Below, piece after piece: positions 5,264 through 10,094 of a stretch of 11,150 bases of DNA. Source of the DNA: Nanobdellota archaeon (GTDB lineage: Archaea > Nanobdellota > Nanobdellia > Pacearchaeales > GW2011-AR1). Within the stretch, counting starts at the first letter, position 1. Each line of letters starts with the position of its first letter. The position numbers and the translations under genes were made by a program. The notes under the pieces are model-generated. The model had not been told where the DNA came from and did not search any database. It worked only from the letters and a program-made list of their open reading frames with translations. The stretch spans positions 1 through 11,150 of the forward strand of contig DAOWJD010000051.1 in the NCBI GenBank assembly GCA_030640565.1. The letters run 5' to 3'.

Positions 5264-6004
5264 ATGCAAAAGAAAAAGCAAGGGAAAAAAGAAAAAGCAA
5301 ATAAGAAGCAAATAAGAAGCAAAAAAGAATCAGATATGGAAGAGGCATTAAGTAAGATTATAAAAAAATACAAAAAAGAGCTTATTTCAGTCATATTTGA
5401 GAAAGAGCAAATCTTATTAATCATAAATTCAAAATCAAAGGAAATAAACAATTATTGTAAAAAATTTAAGTTTAAATTTAAAACAGTTTCTTTCCAAAAT
5501 TATATTGGAGAGATAATAAGGGGAGATAAAAAATTATATCTTGCCCTCTCAAAATCAGATATTCTTTATGATCCTGGAAGGTTTTTAGATCCTTTGCAAG
5601 AATTAATCAAAGAAGGAAGAGTCATCACAACAAAAGAAAGTTTAGTGAATAGGTTTGATTCAATAAATGAGTACTTTATAAAAATCAATGTGACAAAGTA
5701 CAAAGTTTTAGATAATATTTATACTGCAGTTATAGATCTCTCTCAGGCCTTGCTTATTGAAAAACATAATATCTATTGCACACAGAAAGAAACAATAAAA
5801 TATTTGGAAAAATATTTTGTAAAAACAAGCATCATAAGCAAGAGCGATTACAATAACGTTAAAGAAATAATTATTTTGTTCAAGGATATAGAGCATAAAA
5901 AGAAAGAAATGATTTCTGGAAAAGAATTAGATGCCTTGCAAAAGAAGGCAGATTCCTACAAGGAAAAAGTAGTGGGTTTATTGGAAAAAAGTAATAATAT
6001 TTAA
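5264..6004 (+). CDS. Degenerate nucleotidyltransferase-HEPN-like protein
   Basis: A 246-residue protein resembling the nucleotidyltransferase-HEPN fusion at 7084-7854. Shared features are a Gly-Asp/Glu followed by hydrophobics (GDKKLYLAL, 87-95), ILYDP (100-104), LIKEG (114-118), and a long helical C-terminus with Q/L-rich helices ending in a conserved Tyr-x-x-x-x-x-Thr-Ile pattern (171-178). In the N-terminal half, strands (about 39-56) match the core of the polymerase-beta fold, but the GSx8DxD catalytic motif of the paralogue is missing, apparently shortened to a turn. It is therefore probably not an enzyme and may act as a structural or regulatory partner. The first 24 residues are very Lys-rich and overlap an out-of-frame 11-bp tandem repeat; the ATG at 5336 (codon 25) is a reasonable alternative start. 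It follows the protease gene after one base, suggesting coupling. Homology is judged by eye. Confidence 0.6.
   Translation: MQKKKQGKKEKANKKQIRSKKESDMEEALSKIIKKYKKELISVIFEKEQILLIINSKSKEINNYCKKFKFKFKTVSFQNYIGEIIRGDKKLYLALSKSDILYDPGRFLDPLQELIKEGRVITTKESLVNRFDSINEYFIKINVTKYKVLDNIYTAVIDLSQALLIEKHNIYCTQKETIKYLEKYFVKTSIISKSDYNNVKEIIILFKDIEHKKKEMISGKELDALQKKADSYKEKVVGLLEKSNNI
5296..5328 (+). repeat. Three tandem copies of an 11-bp unit
   Basis: The unit AGCAAATAAGA occurs twice exactly (5296-5306, 5307-5317) and a third time with one change (5318-5328). It lies between the first ATG (5264) and an internal ATG (5336) of the same gene. Since 11 is not a multiple of 3, gain or loss of one unit would shift the reading frame for the upstream start only. 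Confidence 0.75.
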
Positions 6005-6008
6005 AAAG
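5999..6008 (+). promoter_or_regulatory. TATA box of the 171-residue protein gene
   Basis: ATTTAAAAAG overlaps the stop codon of the preceding gene and is centred about 25 bases before the ATG at 6029, consistent with a separate leaderless transcript. Confidence 0.5.
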
Positions 6009-6028
6009 ATAACAAACTTAAGCTAAGT

Positions 6029-6544
6029 ATGGGAAAAACAGGAAAAGCTATTAAAAGAACCATTATTACAGGAGCGATGGTTGGTGCACTTGTTGGTTCT
6101 CAGACCATGAATTTATTTAATACTTATCAAAAAGCATTAAATGCTGCAAAATATGCAACCCAAGCAGAAATTACTACCTATAGGAAAATATTTAGAAAAG
6201 ATCCAAGTCTTAAAAACAACACTGTTCTATCAGAAGAGTATGGGACAGCGTTGAAAGAAGATAAGGAAATAAGTAATCGTTTAGGGAGATATAAAAAAGC
6301 GAGTGATGTAGAAAAAACAGGAATAATAGCAACTGATTTTAAGAGATATGGATTAACTGCAAAATCATTTAAACCAGCTATTCCCTTATCTAAGGAAGGG
6401 GCAGAAAAAACTGGCAAGGGGGCTATTGGTGGTGCTGGTGCTGGATTAACAGCATTAGGAGCATGGAAAATAAGAAAACGAAGGAAAAGAAAGAAAAAGG
6501 AAAAAGAAAAGATGAGGAAAAGATTAGAAGAAGAAAATCAATAA
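6029..6544 (+). CDS. Hypothetical membrane-associated protein with basic tail
   Basis: A 171-residue protein of no recognised family. A short hydrophobic stretch near the N-terminus (about 11-24, TIITGAMVGALVG) follows a basic start. A polar, helical middle (30-115) has several Tyr and Lys. A glycine/alanine-rich hydrophobic stretch (about 131-146, with repeated small-xxx-small spacing) could be a second, tightly packed membrane helix. The last 24 residues are almost all Lys, Arg and Glu. With both ends basic, the ends would face the cytoplasm and the middle would be outside, though both segments are short for membrane spans. A basic tail could bind nucleic acid or acidic lipid; this is inference. 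It has its own TATA box and lies just before the first repeat protein, suggesting it belongs to that island. Confidence 0.6.
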   Translation: MGKTGKAIKRTIITGAMVGALVGSQTMNLFNTYQKALNAAKYATQAEITTYRKIFRKDPSLKNNTVLSEEYGTALKEDKEISNRLGRYKKASDVEKTGIIATDFKRYGLTAKSFKPAIPLSKEGAEKTGKGAIGGAGAGLTALGAWKIRKRRKRKKKEKEKMRKRLEEENQ

Positions 6545-6565
6545 TAACAAAAAAAACATTAAAAG

Positions 6566-6575
6566 TTTAAATATA
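6566..6575 (+). promoter_or_regulatory. TATA box of repeat protein 1
   Basis: TTTAAATATA is centred about 25 bases before the ATG at 6595. The 31 bases 6567-6597, through the start codon, match 7851-7881 at 30 of 31 positions. Confidence 0.65.
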
Positions 6576-6594
6576 TTCATTCTCTTAATATAAC

Positions 6595-7026
6595 ATGTCA
6601 GAAAAAGAAGGTTATCAAAAAGGTATGAGTAAGGAAAAGGTTTATTCTCATCTTAAAGGATTAAAAACAGATTTGGATAAAGAAAAATACCTTAATAGAA
6701 TTCTTTCAATAAAAGGTTTATTGACTCCTGAAACCTATAAAGTTGTTCAAAAATTAACAACTGATATGTATGGGAATGCACTAGATAAAATGTATGGAGA
6801 GAAAGCTATGAAAGCTACTGAAAAAAGAATGTTTACAGATGCTGAAAAATATGCTAAAAAAATAAAGAGGAAGGAATTAACAAAGGAAATTTATGAGCAG
6901 ATGGCTAAGGTAGCTAAAGAAGAAGGGAGATTTGGACTTGCTGGAGAACTGGCTGAGAAAGCGGGGAATAAAGAATTTGCAGAAAATCTCAGAAAAAGAC
7001 TTGAAGCAAAAAGTAAAAAGAAATAA
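6595..7026 (+). CDS. 33-residue helical repeat protein 1 (two units)
   Basis: A 143-residue paralogue of the proteins at 7879 and 8610. After a charged N-terminus (EKEGYQKGMSKEKVYSHL) comes a head domain of about 45 residues (20-65, core ILSIKGLLTPETYK), shared with the protein at 7879. It is followed by two repeats of 33 residues that each begin with Tyr (67-99, 100-132). Each unit is two helices with small residues at fixed places, for example GRFGLAGELAEKAGNKEFAENL. The chain ends in the family cap RKRLEAKSKKK. The pattern is of an alpha-solenoid related in style to TPR but with period 33. Such scaffolds usually bind proteins. It is probably cytoplasmic, as no signal or membrane segment is seen. 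It has its own leaderless promoter, shared in sequence with the 7879 gene. The family is not recognised by name. Confidence 0.72.
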   Translation: MSEKEGYQKGMSKEKVYSHLKGLKTDLDKEKYLNRILSIKGLLTPETYKVVQKLTTDMYGNALDKMYGEKAMKATEKRMFTDAEKYAKKIKRKELTKEIYEQMAKVAKEEGRFGLAGELAEKAGNKEFAENLRKRLEAKSKKK

Positions 7027-7027
7027 A
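6991..7027 (+). repeat. Shared 3' end of the repeat-protein genes, copy 1
   Basis: A 37-base stretch coding the cap RKRLEAKSKKK and the stop. It differs at one base from the copies at 8518-8554 and 9051-9087. The protein-level cap is conserved, but near-identity of DNA including synonymous sites points to recent duplication or gene conversion. Confidence 0.75.
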
Positions 7028-7054
7028 CAAAATAATTTTTCTTAATCCAAAATA

Positions 7055-7063
7055 TTATAAATA
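7055..7063 (+). promoter_or_regulatory. TATA box of the nucleotidyltransferase gene
   Basis: TTATAAATA is centred about 25 bases before the ATG at 7084. A TTTTT tract at about 7036-7040 just after the previous gene may end its transcript. Confidence 0.6.
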
Positions 7064-7083
7064 ATAAAAAGAGTAGTGTTAAT

Positions 7084-7854
7084 ATGGAAAAAAAGGTGTT
7101 AAAAGAAGTAAAACACTTATGCTCTATCTTAACCAAAGAATATTTTAAAGGGTTTGTAAAAGCAATCTGGGTTTTTGGAAGTTCTATAAAGAAAAAAAGC
7201 GCAAATGACATTGATATCTTATTATTGATTGATGATACTGTAAAAAATTATCAGGAAAAAGCAGCCAGATTATTACACGTAGCCAATATCATAGCAAAAC
7301 ACACTCCTTTGAATCTTCATTTTCAAAAACCTGTTCAATTATCTTTATTATGGTCATTGGTCATTAAAGGAGAGCCATGGATTATCACTGCTATAAAAAA
7401 CTCTATTGCTATTTATGATCCTTATAATTATGTAATCTTATTAAAAAAACTCATTAAGAATAAAGGAGATATAAGCAGAGACATTAAATCAGAAAGATTG
7501 GTAAGCAGGGCTGAAGATTCTTTAACAGATAACAGGGGTTTAATGATGGGATTTATAGAAGAATTATTTTTTGCCTGCCTTGAATCAGCACAGATATATC
7601 TTCTCTTGAAAAATAAAACTGTTTACAAGCCAAGAAGAACAATAAAAGAATTAAAGAAATTAGAGATAAACACAGATGATTTTTTTGAAATATTAAATTT
7701 AAATGAAAAAGCAAATAAAGGGAGTTTATCTGAATTCAACGGGGAGGATTTAGATTATTATCTAAAGCAAACAAACAGGTTTATTTCAAAATTAAGAAAA
7801 CTATCCTTAGAAGAAGTTAACAAAGATAATATCCAAAAAAACAATAAAGCTTAA
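7084..7854 (+). CDS. Nucleotidyltransferase-HEPN fusion protein
   Basis: A 256-residue protein with an N-terminal polymerase-beta-type nucleotidyltransferase domain and a helical C-terminal half that looks HEPN-like. The catalytic motif is VFGSSIKKKSANDIDILLL (30-48): Gly32-Ser33, then Asp42 and Asp44, spacing GSx8DxD, with the metal-binding acids intact. Conserved IYDP (110-113) closes the first domain. The helical part (about 150-240) shares its Q/L-rich helix and the Tyr-x-x-x-x-x-Thr-Ile pattern (181-188) with the gene at 5264. No RxxxxxH nuclease motif was found in it. Such proteins transfer a nucleotide to RNA, protein or a small molecule; the substrate cannot be told here. It has its own leaderless promoter, and its stop codon is embedded in the promoter of the next repeat-protein gene, which ties the two closely. 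It sits between two repeat-protein paralogues. Confidence 0.8.
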   Translation: MEKKVLKEVKHLCSILTKEYFKGFVKAIWVFGSSIKKKSANDIDILLLIDDTVKNYQEKAARLLHVANIIAKHTPLNLHFQKPVQLSLLWSLVIKGEPWIITAIKNSIAIYDPYNYVILLKKLIKNKGDISRDIKSERLVSRAEDSLTDNRGLMMGFIEELFFACLESAQIYLLLKNKTVYKPRRTIKELKKLEINTDDFFEILNLNEKANKGSLSEFNGEDLDYYLKQTNRFISKLRKLSLEEVNKDNIQKNNKA

Positions 7855-7860
7855 ATATAT
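7850..7860 (+). promoter_or_regulatory. TATA box of repeat protein 2
   Basis: CTTAAATATAT is centred about 25 bases before the ATG at 7879. It contains the stop codon (7852-7854) of the upstream nucleotidyltransferase gene. The stretch through the start codon is 30/31 identical to that of repeat protein 1. Confidence 0.6.
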
Positions 7861-7878
7861 TCATTTTCTTAATATAAC

Positions 7879-8553
7879 ATGCCGAAAAAAGAACCAAAAA
7901 AAGCAAGCGCAAAAAGAGGGTATACTGAGGAAGAAGTTAATTATCGTCTTGACAGCTTAAAAAAAGAAGAAGATAAGGCGTTCTTCCTTGATAAAATTCT
8001 TTCAGAAAAAGGTTTACTGACTTCTAAAACTTACAAAGCTATTAAGAAATCTGCAGATGAAGTGTATATGAAAGCAGCTGTGAGGGCTGCTTGGGAAGGA
8101 TCGCTTGATGCTGCTGATGAACTTTCTAAGAAAGTGAGGAATAAAAGAGTAATGGATGAGGGTTATGGGAAGGAAGCTATGAAAGCTGTTAAAAAAGGAG
8201 AATTTAATTATGCTATAAAACTTACTGAGAGGATAAAAAATAAGAAATTAGCAAATAAAATGTATGAAAAGATGGCTGTGTTTGCTGCTGAAGTAAAAAG
8301 GTTTGAAGAAGCTGGAGAATTTGCTGAGAAAGCAAGGAATAAGAAATTAGTAAGTGAGATGTATGGGAAGGCGGCTATGAAGGAGGCTGAAGAAGGAAGG
8401 TTTGGGGATGCTGGAGAATTTGCCAAGAAATCAGAAAAATATCTAAAACAAAATCATCCAGATGTATTAGCTAATATTTATGAAAAAACTGGAGATGCTA
8501 AAAAGGCAGAAGACATCAGAAAAAGACTTGAAGCAAAAGGTAAAAAGAAATAA
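7879..8553 (+). CDS. 33-residue helical repeat protein 2 (four units)
   Basis: The longest of the three paralogues (224 aa). A Lys-rich start leads into the head domain shared with the 6595 protein (about 15-61, core ILSEKGLLTSKTYK). Tyr-initiated repeats of 33 residues begin at about 62, 95 and 128; a fourth unit from 161 is stretched to about 39. A short half unit (YEKTGDAKKAEDI) and the cap RKRLEAKGKKK close it. Typical unit features are AxKA, a Gly-Arg/Glu-Phe turn, two small residues (AG or AI) and a basic NKKL turn. This regular two-helix period indicates an alpha-solenoid. The role is unknown, and a scaffold for the neighbouring nucleotidyltransferase or HEPN proteins is a guess from position. 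No membrane segment is present. Its promoter overlaps the end of the nucleotidyltransferase gene. Confidence 0.75.
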   Translation: MPKKEPKKASAKRGYTEEEVNYRLDSLKKEEDKAFFLDKILSEKGLLTSKTYKAIKKSADEVYMKAAVRAAWEGSLDAADELSKKVRNKRVMDEGYGKEAMKAVKKGEFNYAIKLTERIKNKKLANKMYEKMAVFAAEVKRFEEAGEFAEKARNKKLVSEMYGKAAMKEAEEGRFGDAGEFAKKSEKYLKQNHPDVLANIYEKTGDAKKAEDIRKRLEAKGKKK

Positions 8554-8554
8554 A
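8518..8554 (+). repeat. Shared 3' end of the repeat-protein genes, copy 2
   Basis: Identical over 37 bases to 9051-9087 and one base different from 6991-7027. It covers the cap codons and the stop. Confidence 0.8.
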
Positions 8555-8580
8555 GGATTAGAATTCTTATTATAAAAATA

Positions 8581-8588
8581 TTTAAAAA
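8581..8588 (+). promoter_or_regulatory. TATA box of repeat protein 3
   Basis: TTTAAAAA is centred about 25 bases before the ATG at 8610. Only the last bases before the start codon (TTAATATAAC) match the promoters of the other two paralogues well. Confidence 0.5.
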
Positions 8589-8609
8589 CAATTCTTTCTT
8601 TAATATAAC

Positions 8610-9086
8610 ATGCCAAAAAAAGAAGGTAATCAAAAAGGGATGACTCAAAGAGAAATTTATTCTGAAGCTATGGAGGCTGTTAAAGAAGGAGGATTCTATC
8701 ATGTTGGACAATATGCCATGATGCTAAAAAAAGCGAGTTTAGCAGATAATGTGTATAAGAAAGCAGTTGAAAAAGCTATTGAAGAAAAGGGGTTTGATCT
8801 TGCTGGGCGACTTGCTGAAAGAATAAAGAATAAGGATTTAGCAAAAAGGGTTTATAGGAAGATAGCTATAAAAGCTGCTGAGAAAGAGGATATTTATCAT
8901 GCTGGAATGTCTGCTAAGAAAACAGGAGATAAGGGATTTACAGATGGTATTTATAAGAAAGCAGCTATAAATTTTATTAAAAGAAAAGAGTTTTTTCTTG
9001 CTGAAAAATGTGCTAGGGAAATAAAGGATAAAGATTTAGCAGCTAAGATTAGAAAAAGACTTGAAGCAAAAGGTAAAAAGAAATAA
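8610..9086 (+). CDS. 33-residue helical repeat protein 3 (four units)
   Basis: A 158-residue paralogue that lacks the head domain of the other two. The N-terminus (MPKKEGNQKGMTQREIYSEA) closely resembles that of the 6595 protein and passes directly into repeats. Tyr-initiated units start at about 17, 49, 82 and 115, with periods of 32-33 residues. Conserved points are KAxxK at the start of helix 1, a Phe at the turn, AGxxAxxIKNKxLA in helix 2, and the family cap RKRLEAKGKKK. The domain difference together with matching ends suggests internal deletion or recombination between family members. It is probably a soluble alpha-solenoid. It is the last repeat protein before the winged-helix/MNT gene, 59 bases on. 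The function is not recognised. Confidence 0.73.
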   Translation: MPKKEGNQKGMTQREIYSEAMEAVKEGGFYHVGQYAMMLKKASLADNVYKKAVEKAIEEKGFDLAGRLAERIKNKDLAKRVYRKIAIKAAEKEDIYHAGMSAKKTGDKGFTDGIYKKAAINFIKRKEFFLAEKCAREIKDKDLAAKIRKRLEAKGKKK

Positions 9087-9087
9087 A
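9051..9087 (+). repeat. Shared 3' end of the repeat-protein genes, copy 3
   Basis: Identical over 37 bases to 8518-8554. The bases after the stop (AAATAATTCTTCTTAA) also resemble those after repeat protein 1, so copies 1 and 3 share flanking DNA beyond the coding end. Confidence 0.8.
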
Positions 9088-9114
9088 TAAAATAATTCTT
9101 CTTAAATGGAAATA

Positions 9115-9123
9115 TTTATAAAC
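9115..9123 (+). promoter_or_regulatory. TATA box of the wHTH-MNT/HEPN operon
   Basis: TTTATAAAC is centred about 27 bases before the ATG at 9146. TTATAAACA recurs 20 bp downstream (9136-9144), so the box overlaps one member of a direct repeat. Confidence 0.6.
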
Positions 9124-9148
9124 ATCTGTAAATTATTATAAACAGATG
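9123..9148 (+). promoter_or_regulatory. Inverted-repeat operator candidate over the MNT start codon
   Basis: CATCTGT (9123-9129) and ACAGATG (9142-9148) form a perfect 7-bp inverted repeat with 12 bases between, about two helical turns centre to centre. It spans the stretch from the TATA box to the start codon. The gene product carries a winged helix, so autorepression is the natural reading. Confidence 0.5.
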
Positions 9149-9679
9149 GAAACAAAATCAAACATATTAAAACCTTTTTTTGAAAACCCCAATGACAATT
9201 TCCAGATAAGAGAGCTTTCAAGATTGTTAAAAATAAATCATACAACCATCAGACAGTACCTCATAAAGCTGGTTAAAGAGGATTTAATTGAAGTCGAAAA
9301 GGGGAAGCCATATAACTATCTTAAAGCGAAAATAAATAAAAAATTTCTAAATTTGAAGTTATTCTTTAACCTTGAAAAATTAAGAAAATCAGGAATAATC
9401 AAGAAAATTGAAAAGGACTATGATTATCCTATTATCATTTTATTTGGAAGTTATGCCAGTGCAACAGATGATTCAAATAGTGATATTGATTTGTTTATCC
9501 TAACAGAGATAAAGAAAAATATTAATTATCCTGAATTTGAAAAAAAATTAAACAGAAAAATAACCAGGCATTTTTTTTCCAGAGAGAAATTTAATTCAGC
9601 AAAGAATAAAAATCCTGATTTGTTAAACAACATCATCAATGGAATTACCTTATCTGGAAAATTAGAGGTTTTTAAATGA
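9146..9679 (+). CDS. Winged-helix MNT nucleotidyltransferase (MntA-like)
   Basis: A 177-residue fusion of an N-terminal winged helix-turn-helix (about 1-60; FQIRELSRLLKINHTTIRQY is the recognition region) and a minimal nucleotidyltransferase (about 92-175). The catalytic motif is FGSYASATDDSNSDIDLFIL: Gly101-Ser102, Asp113, Asp115, an exact GSx10DxD as in MntA antitoxins, which inactivate their HEPN partner by adding AMP groups. A third acid is not obvious. It overlaps the following HEPN gene by 4 bases (ATGA), the classic pairing of these modules. The winged helix suggests it also represses its own promoter, where an inverted repeat covers the start codon. Assignment to the MNT family is firm; the MntA-like antitoxin role is inference. 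Confidence 0.87.
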   Translation: METKSNILKPFFENPNDNFQIRELSRLLKINHTTIRQYLIKLVKEDLIEVEKGKPYNYLKAKINKKFLNLKLFFNLEKLRKSGIIKKIEKDYDYPIIILFGSYASATDDSNSDIDLFILTEIKKNINYPEFEKKLNRKITRHFFSREKFNSAKNKNPDLLNNIINGITLSGKLEVFK

Positions 9680-10086
9680 TTTTTAAAAATTTAATAAAGG
9701 CAGGACTTGTTAGGAAAGTACCAACAGATATAGTCAGGGCCAAAAGTTTGATAAAATCGTCTGAACAAGCATTAAATACTGCAAGAATAATTCCTATCAA
9801 AGAAGAAACACTCAAAACTATTTTCAGAGAACTTTACGAATCTTTTAGACAATATTGTGAAGCATTAGGGTATTCAAAAGGGTATAAGTTTCTTAATCAT
9901 GAATCAATTACTCTTTTTTTAAGTGAGATTTTAAGAGAAAAAGAAATCTCTTTAAAGTTTGATAGATATAGAAAATTAAGAAATGGGATAAATTATTATG
10001 GAAATAATATTGAAATATCAACTGTAAAAGAAGCTCTAAGAGATATCCCTTTACTTATAGGTAAACTAAAAAAGGTAGATAACTAA
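9676..10086 (+). CDS. HEPN domain protein, partner of the MNT
   Basis: A 136-residue all-helical protein of the HEPN type, found as the second gene of MNT/HEPN pairs, where the HEPN member can be an RNase toxin. Helices with LIKSSEQALNTA (25-36) and FRELYESFRQYCEALGY (50-66) fit the family. The active-site region reads KFDRYRKLRNGINYYG (94-109). In active HepT toxins an Arg is followed by His (RX4-6H, then x-Tyr); here Arg102-Asn103 is kept but the His position is Asn or Tyr, depending on alignment. Loss of nuclease activity, or a non-standard site, is likely. The ATG at 9676 overlaps the stop of the MNT gene. proS follows 8 bases after the stop, probably in the same transcript. Confidence 0.8.
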   Translation: MIFKNLIKAGLVRKVPTDIVRAKSLIKSSEQALNTARIIPIKEETLKTIFRELYESFRQYCEALGYSKGYKFLNHESITLFLSEILREKEISLKFDRYRKLRNGINYYGNNIEISTVKEALRDIPLLIGKLKKVDN

Positions 10087-10094
10087 ATATAAAC

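Noticed and set aside
6595..9086. CRISPR-like or satellite reading of the repeated DNA
   Set aside because: The repetition is at protein level with a 33-codon period and degenerate DNA. There are no uniform short repeats with unique spacers.
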